From positions 1-64,000 of the forward strand of contig JAPCJI010000004.1 of NCBI GenBank assembly GCA_027887005.1: DNA of 64,000 nt, written 5' to 3'. The notes beneath the pieces are model-generated. The model did no database searches and was not told the DNA's origin. It was given only the letters and a program-made list of their open reading frames with translations. Of the stretch, positions 49,033 to 56,821 are shown piece by piece (the stretch's first letter is position 1; each line of letters opens with the position of its first letter). A program made the translations under genes and the position numbers. Origin of the DNA: Nitrososphaerota archaeon (GTDB lineage Archaea; Thermoproteota; Nitrososphaeria; Nitrososphaerales; Gagatemarchaeaceae).

Positions 49033-49128
49033 GTGTCAGGAGAAAGAAGGCTTGCCGCCATCTTTGAGGAGCTGAGAAAGGACCCAAGGTTCCCAGAGTT
49101 CTGCCGCAAGGTAGGACTCCCCGTTTGA
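49033..49128 (+). CDS. 31-residue small protein coupled to LigD-type phosphoesterase gene
   Basis: A short frame from GTG 49033 (or TTG 49018, 36 residues) encodes a single amphipathic helix (ERRLAAIFEELRKDPRFPEF) with codon choice like real genes. Its TGA overlaps the TTG start of the phosphoesterase (TTGA). A GTTTATCT box lies 20 bp before the TTG and 35 bp before the GTG. It may be a leader peptide or a partner of the enzyme. No homologue is known to me. Confidence 0.45.
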   Translation: MSGERRLAAIFEELRKDPRFPEFCRKVGLPV

Positions 49129-49667
49129 GCGGCCTCGCCTTCGTCGTCCACAAGCACAAGGCCACCTCCCTCCACTACGACCTGAGGCTCGAGATCGGAA
49201 GTGTGATGCCCTCCTGGTCCGTCCCCAAGGGCCCCACCCTCGACAGCAAGGTCAGGAGGCTCGCCCTTCCGACAGGAGACCACACCTTGGATTACCGCCA
49301 CTTCGAGGGGGTCATCCCCAAGGGCCAAGTGGGGGGAGGGCCCGTCATGATATGGGACGAGGGGACCTACAACCCCGAGCTCGAGGTTGGCAAGGGCCTC
49401 AGGAAGGAGGTGACGGGAAAGGAGGCCGACGAGGTCGCACGGAAGAGCCTCAAGGACGGGAATCTGAAGTTCCGGCTCTACGGGAAGAAGCTCAAGGGCT
49501 CGTTCGCGCTCGTCCGCACAAATCTACTTGGAGGGAGGGAGTCGTGGCTCCTGATCAAGCACAGGGACGAGTTCTCAAAGGAAGGCTACGACGCCAAAGA
49601 CGATGACTTCTCGGCCGTCAGCAACCGCTCGCTCGCCGAGATCGCCGCCCAGGGCTCGAGCCTGTGA
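49125..49667 (+). CDS. Stand-alone LigD-type 3'-phosphoesterase domain protein
   Basis: The 180-residue protein matches the phosphoesterase (PE) domain of DNA ligase D: FVVHKHKATSLHYDLRLE near residues 5-22 holds the catalytic His/His/Asp set, followed by SWSVPKGPTLD and the HFEGVIPKGQVGGGPVMIWD block near 63-82. PE removes 3'-terminal phosphates or ribonucleotides to leave ligatable 3'-OH ends. In bacteria it is fused to ligase and polymerase domains; archaea often encode it alone. TTG 49125 overlaps the preceding small ORF. A role in end processing during double-strand break repair is inferred. Confidence 0.9.
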   Translation: MSGLAFVVHKHKATSLHYDLRLEIGSVMPSWSVPKGPTLDSKVRRLALPTGDHTLDYRHFEGVIPKGQVGGGPVMIWDEGTYNPELEVGKGLRKEVTGKEADEVARKSLKDGNLKFRLYGKKLKGSFALVRTNLLGGRESWLLIKHRDEFSKEGYDAKDDDFSAVSNRSLAEIAAQGSSL

Positions 49668-49685
49668 GTAGAGTAGAACCATCGC

Positions 49686-49691
49686 AAAAAA
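49686..49691 (-). terminator. Oligo-T terminator of VOC gene
   Basis: Six A on the plus strand read as T6 on the minus strand about 30 bp after the VOC stop codon, in the space shared with the convergent phosphoesterase gene. Confidence 0.5.
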
Positions 49692-49719
49692 GAGAGGTCC
49701 GGGTCAATCGACCCGAAGC

Positions 49720-50100
49720 TTACTTTGCCTTGTCTTGCCAGAGACCGACGACGTTGCCTTCCGTGTCCTTGAAGTAGGCGGTGAAGCCCATGTCTCCCAC
49801 TGCGTTCTTCTTGCCGACGGCCTTCCCGCCTAGCTTGGACACGTTCATGATGGTCGCGTCGATGTCGGCCACCTTGATGGTGACCGTTGGTGCCTGGAGT
49901 GCTCCGCCCTTCTTCCCCATGCCACCGTTGATGGCGCCTAGGGAGGTGGGCTGACCGTTCTGGTCTGACATCGTAGTGCCGACCATCCAGTACTCCATGT
50001 TTTCCCACTGGTTGAACTGCCAGCCGAAGGCCTTGTTGTAGAAAGCAGACGCTCTCTTGGGGTCCTTGGCAGGTAGCTCGAAGTGAACTACTGAATCCAT
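49720..50100 (-). CDS. VOC superfamily (glyoxalase-like) protein
   Basis: The 126-residue protein has the paired beta-alpha-beta-beta-beta modules of the vicinal oxygen chelate fold: VVHFELPAKDPKRASAFYNK with AFGWQF at the start and a second half ending MGFTAYFKDTEGNVVGLWQD. The GGAL/GNVVGLW pattern is common in small glyoxalase/bleomycin-resistance-like proteins; metal ligands are H6 and possibly a late Glu. The substrate is unknown. The start ATG 50100 lies 26 bp from its TATA box. Confidence 0.85.
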   Translation of the reverse strand: MDSVVHFELPAKDPKRASAFYNKAFGWQFNQWENMEYWMVGTTMSDQNGQPTSLGAINGGMGKKGGALQAPTVTIKVADIDATIMNVSKLGGKAVGKKNAVGDMGFTAYFKDTEGNVVGLWQDKAK

Positions 50101-50121
50101 GGTTAGGGAGACCCCTGGAGG

Positions 50122-50129
50122 GTATTTAA
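50122..50129 (-). promoter_or_regulatory. TATA box of VOC gene
   Basis: The minus strand reads CTTAAATA, centred 25-26 bp before ATG 50100, giving a leaderless transcript. Confidence 0.6.
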
Positions 50130-50212
50130 GGCGAGAAGGAAAAACAGGGTTTGACGGAGATTCTAGCTGAACCGAAGACTTGTGGCGACTTCCATGGGAT
50201 GGCTACGCCGCG

Positions 50213-51151
50213 CTACTTGCTGAGCAACCGCCACGACATCACGATTCCCACCGCGGAGAAGAAGGTCGCGAACCCCAGCACTACCGTGAAGTCGAGCCAG
50301 AGGGCATAGGATCCGGTCGCTCCTATCAGCAGCTGCCGGATTCCATCGATGGCGTAGCTCACAGGGTTGACCCTCACGACGTCCTGCAGCCACAACGGCA
50401 TGATCTTCACTGGGAAGAGGGCGTTGCTCGCGAAGAGCAGAGGCAGGTTGAGCAGGTTGATTATCGCCATCTGCGTCTGCCAGTTACTCGACCTCAGCGA
50501 GAGCATGACGAAGAGCCCGGAGAGGCCCATGGCGACCAGGAATATGACCACGAACGTCCCGGCGAGCCCCACCACCGTGAGGCTGCTCGTATCCATTCCC
50601 AGGGCGATGCCAATCCCCAGGACTACCGCAGCCTGGATGAGCGACCTTATCACGCTCTGGAGGATTTTGCCCATCACAATCGCCCCTCTGTTAACCGGGG
50701 TGCTCAGCGCCTTGTTCATGAAGCCGAACCTCCTGTCCCAAACCACCGACATGCCTGCGAAGGTGGAGCTGAAGAGTACGATGAAGACGAGCATCCCGCA
50801 CACCAGGTACGAGAAGTAGCTGGTGGTCCCGAAGAAGCCCAGCAGTATCGCGTTGGCGTTGACCCCGCTCGGAGCCCCCGCCGTGATGAAGGAGCTGAAG
50901 TTCAGGGCCTTGCCGAAGAGTCCCATCCAGATCACCGGCTGGATGAGCGAGATTATCAGCTGGTACGGGTTCGTGTACCACTTCCTCAGGTCCCTATGGG
51001 TCAGGGCCCACAACCCATGCAACGGGCTCGTGTTGAGCTTGGGGCTCGGCATCGCCGCCAGCTTCTGGCCCTCTACGACCGGCGTCGGGCGCTCCAACAC
51101 AGGGGTCTGGGCGCTCGCTTCCTTCACTGCCAGCTGTTCCTTATCCACCAA
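50213..51151 (-). CDS. ABC-2 type transporter permease (DrrB-like)
   Basis: The 312-residue protein has a polar N-terminus of about 60 residues, then six membrane segments. The ABC-2 signature NLLNLPLLFASNALFPVKIM (residues about 235-254) and VVRVNPVSYAIDGIRQLL are typical of daunorubicin-resistance-type permeases. The ATPase gene ends 10 bp upstream. The pair probably exports a hydrophobic compound or lipid. Confidence 0.88.
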   Translation of the reverse strand: MVDKEQLAVKEASAQTPVLERPTPVVEGQKLAAMPSPKLNTSPLHGLWALTHRDLRKWYTNPYQLIISLIQPVIWMGLFGKALNFSSFITAGAPSGVNANAILLGFFGTTSYFSYLVCGMLVFIVLFSSTFAGMSVVWDRRFGFMNKALSTPVNRGAIVMGKILQSVIRSLIQAAVVLGIGIALGMDTSSLTVVGLAGTFVVIFLVAMGLSGLFVMLSLRSSNWQTQMAIINLLNLPLLFASNALFPVKIMPLWLQDVVRVNPVSYAIDGIRQLLIGATGSYALWLDFTVVLGFATFFSAVGIVMSWRLLSK

Positions 51152-51160
51152 TTCTCTCCC

Positions 51161-52171
51161 CTACGACCTCGATACCCGCATCGTCCTCCTCTGGTTCATC
51201 ATCGCCCACTTGTTGGTCTCCTCCTCCCTCAAAGTGCGACCCGTCAGCTCTAGATACGCCTCATCCAGGCTTGGCCTCGTCAGAGAGATCTTAGAGACAT
51301 GCAGTCCCTTCGACCGAATCACGTCAATGATCTGCGGGGACGCTTCCTCTCCCGCCTCCGCCTTGATACGGTACTCGTTGTCCGTCTTCCTGACCGACTT
51401 CACCAGGCCGATCTTCGCGATGTCTGAGGATATGTCGGGCTCCGACTCCCTCACACCGACGACTATCACGTCCCCCCCGACCGCAGCCTTGAGCTCGTCC
51501 GGGGTGCCGATCTTGACAATGTGTCCATGGTCGATGATCGCGATTCTGTCGCAGAGGGAATCGGCCTCTTCGAGGTAATGGGTCGTCACAAACAGGGTCA
51601 TGTTGTAGTCCTTCTTGAGCTGACGGATGTACTTCCAGACGGCCGCGCGAGTCTGGACGTCAAGACCGAGGGTCGGCTCGTCGAGGAACAGGAGTCTTGG
51701 GTAGTTGATTAGGCCGCAGGCTAGCTCCAGCCTCCTCCTCATCCCTCCTGAGAAGGTGCTCACCTTCCTCTTGGCTGCGTCTTGCAGCTCGACCAGCTGG
51801 AGGAGCTCGACCGCATGGCGCTTGGAATCGCTCCGGGGGATGCCGTAGAGGTCCGCACAGAGCAGTATGTTCTCATAGCCTGTCATGTCCTCGTCGGCAG
51901 TGTAATCCTGAGGCACGACCCCGACGCTCCTTCGCACCTCGTTCGCGTCCTTGTGAAGGTCGAAGCCGCACACCGTTGCCGTCCCCGAGGTTGGAGGAAT
52001 CAGAGTCGTAAGCATGTTGATTGTGGTGCTCTTCCCTGCCCCGTTCGGACCCAGGAACCCGTAAATCTCTCCTTCATTCACATCGAAGCTGACCCCGTCC
52101 ACGGCTTTGACGTTCTCCCCGAATGACTTCGTCAGGCCTTCGACTTTGATGACCTTCCCGACCTCAACCAT
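51161..52171 (-). CDS. ABC-2 type transporter ATP-binding protein (DrrA-like)
   Basis: The 336-residue ATPase has Walker A GPNGAGKST near residues 40-48, signature FSGGMRRRL, Walker B LLFLDEPTLGLD and switch histidine TTHYLEEAD. A DrrA-type C-terminal domain follows, ending LDEAYLELTGRTLREEE. It energises the permease encoded downstream. The 112 bases before its ATG hold no clear TATA box, so the start of transcription is unclear. Confidence 0.92.
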   Translation of the reverse strand: MVEVGKVIKVEGLTKSFGENVKAVDGVSFDVNEGEIYGFLGPNGAGKSTTINMLTTLIPPTSGTATVCGFDLHKDANEVRRSVGVVPQDYTADEDMTGYENILLCADLYGIPRSDSKRHAVELLQLVELQDAAKRKVSTFSGGMRRRLELACGLINYPRLLFLDEPTLGLDVQTRAAVWKYIRQLKKDYNMTLFVTTHYLEEADSLCDRIAIIDHGHIVKIGTPDELKAAVGGDVIVVGVRESEPDISSDIAKIGLVKSVRKTDNEYRIKAEAGEEASPQIIDVIRSKGLHVSKISLTRPSLDEAYLELTGRTLREEETNKWAMMNQRRTMRVSRS

Positions 52172-52283
52172 GAGACATCTCCCTTGTCATCGCAGAGGGT
52201 TCGTTTTGAACTTGGCGCTAGCCCCTTCTCCGCTGGGCCACTCGATTCAACATAGGTCCAGGGCATCGGACAGGGGTTCTGTA

Positions 52284-52883
52284 CTAAGAGCCTTTCCAGG
52301 AGAACGGAGAATGGAAGCCGTTCTTGTCGGAGATCTCCCAGTTCATTCCGTAATCGCCGTAAGTGAATTTCCTCGACTTCGCTACGTAGACCAGGGGCTC
52401 GGCGAAGGGCGAGTTCTCAATCGCGCTGACCTTGCCGTTCGGCCCCATCACATCTTCGACCTCGAGGTCCAACACGTTGGATATGTTCAGGCTCCGCTTG
52501 TTGCCACTAATCTTGTACCTGATTGGGAGTGATTTCGCCCCCAGGATCTCGCCTATTAGCGGTGCGAGGCCTGCAGGGTTTCCTCCGTGCTTTCCTCCGT
52601 ATATCCCTCCCAGAGCCTCAGCCTGGGCCTTGCTCGCGTTTGAATCAAGATACAGGCCCGCCTTCCATTTCACTTTCTGCATATGGCCCGGAGAGTACAC
52701 AGCCAAGGCAGCGTTCAGCCCGTCCAGCTTGGTGTCACCGAACTTCCCCTTGTCGATGTGCCACGCCAGAAGGACCGTGCAATCGCTTCCAGTCGGAGGG
52801 CTGAGGAATATGCATGGGCAGGTAAGCTCGCAGTTGCACGCCTCGAAGTAATCTCCCTTCAGCTCCCACTTCGTCAACCGCAT
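52284..52883 (-). CDS. DUF1326 family protein
   Basis: The 199-residue protein has the family's N-terminal cysteine motif EACNCELTCPCIF (residues about 14-26) and LLAWHIDKGKFGDTKLDGLN. DUF1326 proteins are found in bacteria and archaea, frequently next to DUF2182 membrane proteins, as here, and the cysteine cluster suggests metal binding. No activity is established. It shares a symmetrical TATA element with the divergent DUF2182 gene. Confidence 0.88.
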   Translation of the reverse strand: MRLTKWELKGDYFEACNCELTCPCIFLSPPTGSDCTVLLAWHIDKGKFGDTKLDGLNAALAVYSPGHMQKVKWKAGLYLDSNASKAQAEALGGIYGGKHGGNPAGLAPLIGEILGAKSLPIRYKISGNKRSLNISNVLDLEVEDVMGPNGKVSAIENSPFAEPLVYVAKSRKFTYGDYGMNWEISDKNGFHSPFSWKGS

Positions 52884-52900
52884 TCTTCCCTAACAGGTTA

Positions 52901-52911
52901 GGATTTAAGCC
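52901..52911. promoter_or_regulatory. Shared bidirectional TATA element (GGATTTAAGCC)
   Basis: The element reads GGATTTAAGCC forward and GGCTTAAATCC in reverse. Its centre is 30 bp before ATG 52936 (DUF2182) and 23 bp before the DUF1326 ATG at 52883, so one site can serve both genes and would keep their expression linked. Confidence 0.6.
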
Positions 52912-52935
52912 TGCCATAGCTCCCATTTGGGGCCG

Positions 52936-53757
52936 ATGTCCAAGACTGCCACCTCTAATCTCGGTTTCAAGCTCTCGATTGGCGTACCCTTGCTAGTAGT
53001 AGCCATCGGGGCATGGTACCTCTCAGCCATCCTCTACCAGGCCTCTTCGCCCCTGGGGATGGCCTCCATGGCCCCTACAATTCCAATCATCACAATGTCA
53101 AGCATGTTCACCGCCCCGGACACCGGCATAATCGCATCTTTCCTCGTGCTTTGGTTGGTCGGGATGATAGCGATGATGTTCCCTGCCATGGTCCCAGTCA
53201 TGTCGTTCTATTCCCGGCTGACAACCAAGGAGGAGAAAAGGCCCAGGCTTTCTCGATTGGCGGGGCCTCCGGCATTCCTCAGTGGCTATCTTTCGCTCTA
53301 CCTCTTGCTGGGGGCAGGCCTGTTCGCCGCTGTCTATGCAGTCTTCCAGCTGAGTCTTATCCTGCCCTGGTTGTCGCCGTTATCAGTCATCGGCGTGGCG
53401 GCCGTCCTTTTCGCCACCGGGGTCTGGCAGCTGACCCCTCTGAAGGAGAAGATGCTGGGCCAGTGCATCTCCCCGATGGGGTTCTTCGTAACCCATACGA
53501 AGAAGGGACTCTCTGGGGCGTTTCGGATGGGAGCGGAACACGGAGTCTACTGCGTGGGGTGCTGCTGTCTGTACATGCTCGTGATGCTGGCAGTCGCGGC
53601 GATGAGCTTAGTCTCCATGATCCTACTCTCAGGCCTGATCATCGTCGAGAAGGCCTTCGTAGGCAAGGCCGCATGGTTCAAGTGGCTCTCGGCGGGGATT
53701 TTCTTCGCCCTTGGCACGGTTGTAATCATCGCTCCGTCCACTCTGGCGGCTCTCTGA
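52936..53757 (+). CDS. DUF2182 predicted metal-binding membrane protein
   Basis: The 273-residue protein has about seven membrane segments, with the DUF2182 signatures WLVGMIAMMFPAMVPVMSFY (about residues 74-93) and GAEHGVYCVGCCCLYMLVML (about 200-219). The methionine- and cysteine-rich membrane motifs support metal binding. It is paired with DUF1326, as commonly observed, so the two probably work together. ATG 52936 is preferred over TTG 52927 because of TATA spacing. The gap of 246 bases after it carries only a 35-codon minus-strand frame lacking a start codon. Confidence 0.87.
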   Translation: MSKTATSNLGFKLSIGVPLLVVAIGAWYLSAILYQASSPLGMASMAPTIPIITMSSMFTAPDTGIIASFLVLWLVGMIAMMFPAMVPVMSFYSRLTTKEEKRPRLSRLAGPPAFLSGYLSLYLLLGAGLFAAVYAVFQLSLILPWLSPLSVIGVAAVLFATGVWQLTPLKEKMLGQCISPMGFFVTHTKKGLSGAFRMGAEHGVYCVGCCCLYMLVMLAVAAMSLVSMILLSGLIIVEKAFVGKAAWFKWLSAGIFFALGTVVIIAPSTLAAL

Positions 53758-53972
53758 AGCTAAAATGCAAAGGTTGGTTTCCAAGCCCCCGAAGGGTTGA
53801 ACCCGACGGAGAAGTACCCAGGTCAAGGATTACTGATGAGGACCATCGCCGGCCGATTTCTTGAAACTCTCAATTCTGCTCAGCAGCTTTGACTTGATCT
53901 CCGGGTTCTTCGTCTCATGTGGATTGGTGGACCGGCGTTGAGACTAGTTGAAATCAGAAGGCTCGAAGGGGG

Positions 53973-53980
53973 TTAAATAA
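53973..53980 (+). promoter_or_regulatory. TATA box of 159-residue secreted protein gene
   Basis: TTAAATAA is centred 27 bp before ATG 54004; the transcript should start at or next to the ATG. Confidence 0.6.
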
Positions 53981-54003
53981 CGGACCGACATCGCCAGACG
54001 AAG

Positions 54004-54483
54004 ATGAGGACACGTCGCGGATTCTCCAAGATCCTCGTCGCGGCCGTTGTCGTCGTGTTGGTGGCCCTTATGGCGGGGTACTTCGTCTTCGTCTGGTCTC
54101 CCTTCCGGCCGTCCAGCACGTCATCGACCACCAGCACCATCAGCACGCCCGCGAATTTGATGGCAGCGATTGAGCCAACTTCGCAGACTGCCTGCGCCGG
54201 GCGACCCTATAGCAACTCCTCTCTTACTATCAACTGGGGGAACCTCGCCCCAACCACCGAAGGAATCCAGTACCTCTGTCTAGAGAACACCGGGACCACG
54301 CCTGTCACAATCACCGTCGGCTCGACCCTCTCACCCTCCGTCGGCAGAGTCACCTCCCCCAACTCCGGAACGGTCCTGAACGGCAGAGGAATCATCGAAG
54401 TTGAGCTGGATCTGTGGCTCACTTCGAGCGTACAGGCGGGGCCGGTCTCGACATTCACCATAACAGTAGGTGCGAAGAGTTGA
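54004..54483 (+). CDS. Membrane-anchored extracellular beta-sandwich-like protein
   Basis: The 159-residue protein has a basic N-terminus and membrane anchor (ILVAAVVVVLVALMAGYFVF), a Ser/Thr-rich linker (about residues 37-48), and a domain of alternating short strands (TINWGNLAPTTEGIQYLCLE, TTPVTITVGS). Two cysteines may pair. The layout resembles archaeal surface or pilin-like proteins, but no class III signal cleavage site is evident. Its stop overlaps the start of the acid-phosphatase-like gene (TTGA). Confidence 0.65.
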   Translation: MRTRRGFSKILVAAVVVVLVALMAGYFVFVWSPFRPSSTSSTTSTISTPANLMAAIEPTSQTACAGRPYSNSSLTINWGNLAPTTEGIQYLCLENTGTTPVTITVGSTLSPSVGRVTSPNSGTVLNGRGIIEVELDLWLTSSVQAGPVSTFTITVGAKS

Positions 54484-55478
54484 TCAAGAGACTACTCCCC
54501 ACAGTGGTCATCGTCCTGCTCCTTACTTCAGTCGTATCTGCATCCACGTCTTCGTTGGCAATCACGAGCAACGCGAACGTGGTGGCGTTCGCCCCCATGA
54601 ACCACAAGTTCGACTACGTCGTCGTGATTCTGATGGAAAACCAGGCCCTGAATTCGATCATGCAAGGCTCGTCATCCCCCTTCATGAAAGGCCTCGCAAA
54701 CAACTTCTCCCTGGCGACCCACTATACTGGGGTAGCCCATCCAAGCCTTCCCAACTACCTCGCTCTTCTGTCCGGGCAACCTTTCATCAACTGGGCCACC
54801 GCTGACTGCGGACCGACCGGGGACACGGGCATGTGCACGGCCAACAACGCCACGAATTTGGTTGACAGACTTGAAGCCCACCACCTGACCTGGAAGGCCT
54901 ACGTGGAAGACTACCCTGCGAATGTTACGAAGGCCCGTTCGTCCGGGGGATGCTACCTGGCAGAAGAGGGACCTGGCAACTTCATCGCCAGGCATGTCCC
55001 CTTCCTCTACTTCAACGACATCATAGACAGCCCCGCACGCTGCTCAAGGGTCGTCCCAGCCAATTCAGTGATGAGCACCAGCCAGGAGACCGACGACTTG
55101 TTCCTGAAGGATCTGAATTCGGTCTCAACCGCTTCGAACTTCATGTGGCTCACCCCGAACCTGCTCGACGATATGCACGATTCCACGGCCGCCTTCGGTA
55201 ACAAGTACCTCTCTAATGTCGTCCCTCAGATTCTGAACAGTACCCTGTTCAGAACACAGAACGCAGCTCTGTTTGTCGTCTTCGACGAAGGGGTCAACCC
55301 CTACCCGTCCGACTTGATCTACGCAGTCTGGGCCGGCCCGCACGTGAAGACGGGGTACCGGTCCTCGGTCCAATATTCGCAATATTCGTTCCTGGCCACC
55401 ATCGAGCAGAACTGGGGCCTTCACCCGTTCACTTCCAACGACGTCAACGCGCCGAGCATGTTCGAGTTCTTCAACTAG
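54480..55478 (+). CDS. Secreted phosphoesterase/acid phosphatase-like protein
   Basis: The 332-residue protein begins with a signal peptide (LLPTVVIVLLLTSVVSASTS) from TTG 54480, which overlaps the previous stop. The mature part has the phosphoesterase-family opening FDYVVVILMENQALNSIM, the GVAHPSLPNYLALLSG segment and ALFVVFDEGVNPYP late in the chain, as in AcpA and the phospholipase-C superfamily. It probably hydrolyses phosphomonoesters or phosphodiesters outside the cell, giving phosphate and nutrients to the cell. Confidence 0.82.
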   Translation: MIKRLLPTVVIVLLLTSVVSASTSSLAITSNANVVAFAPMNHKFDYVVVILMENQALNSIMQGSSSPFMKGLANNFSLATHYTGVAHPSLPNYLALLSGQPFINWATADCGPTGDTGMCTANNATNLVDRLEAHHLTWKAYVEDYPANVTKARSSGGCYLAEEGPGNFIARHVPFLYFNDIIDSPARCSRVVPANSVMSTSQETDDLFLKDLNSVSTASNFMWLTPNLLDDMHDSTAAFGNKYLSNVVPQILNSTLFRTQNAALFVVFDEGVNPYPSDLIYAVWAGPHVKTGYRSSVQYSQYSFLATIEQNWGLHPFTSNDVNAPSMFEFFN

Positions 55479-55586
55479 TCAACCCAAGGACGCCACGCGG
55501 CTATGGTGAATACTGTGACCTATTGTGCACGGCGCGATATTCCGAAGACTTTTAACAGGCTATCTGGCCGCGGGTTGCAATTGGAT

Positions 55587-56720
55587 ATGAAAAGGTCCAA
55601 TCTGTCAGTAATTCTACTCATTAGTCTCATCATCACATCAGGGTTCATCGTCTTCTTCCCTCCCCGCGTGGCGAAGGCAAGCAGCGGAGTAGTCGCAGTC
55701 GACTACTATCATGTCACGGTAGGTAACATGACAAGCTACAGAGCCGACGGCATACCCCCGCAGTACTCGGACCAGCAGGCCGACATGAAGAACATGTGGG
55801 GCAACCTTACTGCAGCGGGCTACACCGTCAACACACAGCTGCTCAACAAGACTACTCCCATATCTTCGAGCGATCTGAGCGGAGTCAGCGTCCTGTTCAT
55901 CGGCCAGATCTATCACGGCAATGCGATTTGGAACTACACCCCGTCCGAGGTCGCGGCCATCAAGAGCTGGTTCCAGACCGGAGGCAAGCTCATCATGGTC
56001 AGCGGGACTAGCAACTACGCCTCCGGCAACGCCACCGCGAACTTCAGCCTGCAACTAGCCGTCCCCAACATGCTTCTGGGCGCCATAGGTTCGTCGCTGC
56101 GTCTCGACTACGGCGAGGTTACGGACCAGCCAGGAGTCGGGGCTGCAGGGGCGGGCTTCAGGGTATACGCGAACGCTGGCGACAACGGCATCAACACGCA
56201 GGGATGGGCGGCCACCCTGACCAGCGGCACGTCCAAGGTCAGATTCCACGGGACCACGAACGTCATCGGCTACCTCAATGGCAAGTACGTCTCCTTCGAC
56301 CAGCTCCCCACAGACACTGTGGCTTGGCTCTACCGCACCAGTCCGCAGGGAACTCTCCAGGCTCAGGGAGCCGCAAACACCCTAGTGACTCCGAGTGGGG
56401 CGCCCGGTCAGTGGACGCTCTCCGCAGCAGAGAAGGTCCCCGAAGGGAGCACCTACAGCAAGGTCGTGCTCGGGGGCGCTGGCTTCATCGGCTCATACAT
56501 CACCTCGGCCACAACGGAGTTCGGACAGAACGTCACCTACGATGGGTACAAGTTCGTCGTGAACGCTGTCAACTGGGGGACGACCGCTGAGAGTGTCCCC
56601 ACCAACTACACCTCCTATCTCATCATTGGCGGGGTCGCAGCAGCAATCGTCATCATCGCAGTCGCAGCAGTCTACATGATGAGAAGGAAGCCAAAGGCAA
56701 TGCCGGCTCCGGCAAGCTAG
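55587..56720 (+). CDS. Surface protein with N-terminal signal and C-terminal anchor (GATase-like domain)
   Basis: The 377-residue protein has a signal peptide (SVILLISLIITSGFIVFF), a long extracellular domain and a C-terminal membrane helix (YLIIGGVAAAIVIIAVAAVYMM) with a basic stop-transfer tail. The region around SVLFIGQIYHGN and EVAAIKSWFQTGGKLIMVSG resembles the DUF4350/GldG-like glutamine-amidotransferase fold. ATG 55587 is preferred because it starts the signal peptide. The role is unknown; the neighbouring peptide importer suggests a surface function in nutrient capture. Confidence 0.7.
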   Translation: MKRSNLSVILLISLIITSGFIVFFPPRVAKASSGVVAVDYYHVTVGNMTSYRADGIPPQYSDQQADMKNMWGNLTAAGYTVNTQLLNKTTPISSSDLSGVSVLFIGQIYHGNAIWNYTPSEVAAIKSWFQTGGKLIMVSGTSNYASGNATANFSLQLAVPNMLLGAIGSSLRLDYGEVTDQPGVGAAGAGFRVYANAGDNGINTQGWAATLTSGTSKVRFHGTTNVIGYLNGKYVSFDQLPTDTVAWLYRTSPQGTLQAQGAANTLVTPSGAPGQWTLSAAEKVPEGSTYSKVVLGGAGFIGSYITSATTEFGQNVTYDGYKFVVNAVNWGTTAESVPTNYTSYLIIGGVAAAIVIIAVAAVYMMRRKPKAMPAPAS

Positions 56721-56789
56721 GCTCTCCTTCCTCCCTCCCTTTTATCACCCGAACCGACCGTTGTCTTTCTATCTTCAACGTCGCCAAAC

Positions 56790-56797
56790 CTTATAAC
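56790..56797 (+). promoter_or_regulatory. TATA box of second opp operon
   Basis: CTTATAAC is centred 28 bp before ATG 56822, probably the only promoter of the five following collinear importer genes. Confidence 0.62.
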
Positions 56798-56821
56798 GGC
56801 CACATCTGGATTTCTTCTTGG

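Noticed and set aside
53835-53945. Minus-strand frame with gene-like sequence (NPEIKSKLLSRIESFKKSAG)
   Set aside because: About 35 codons between an in-frame TAG and the stop, with no ATG, GTG or TTG; could be a gene end remnant but cannot be supported as a gene.
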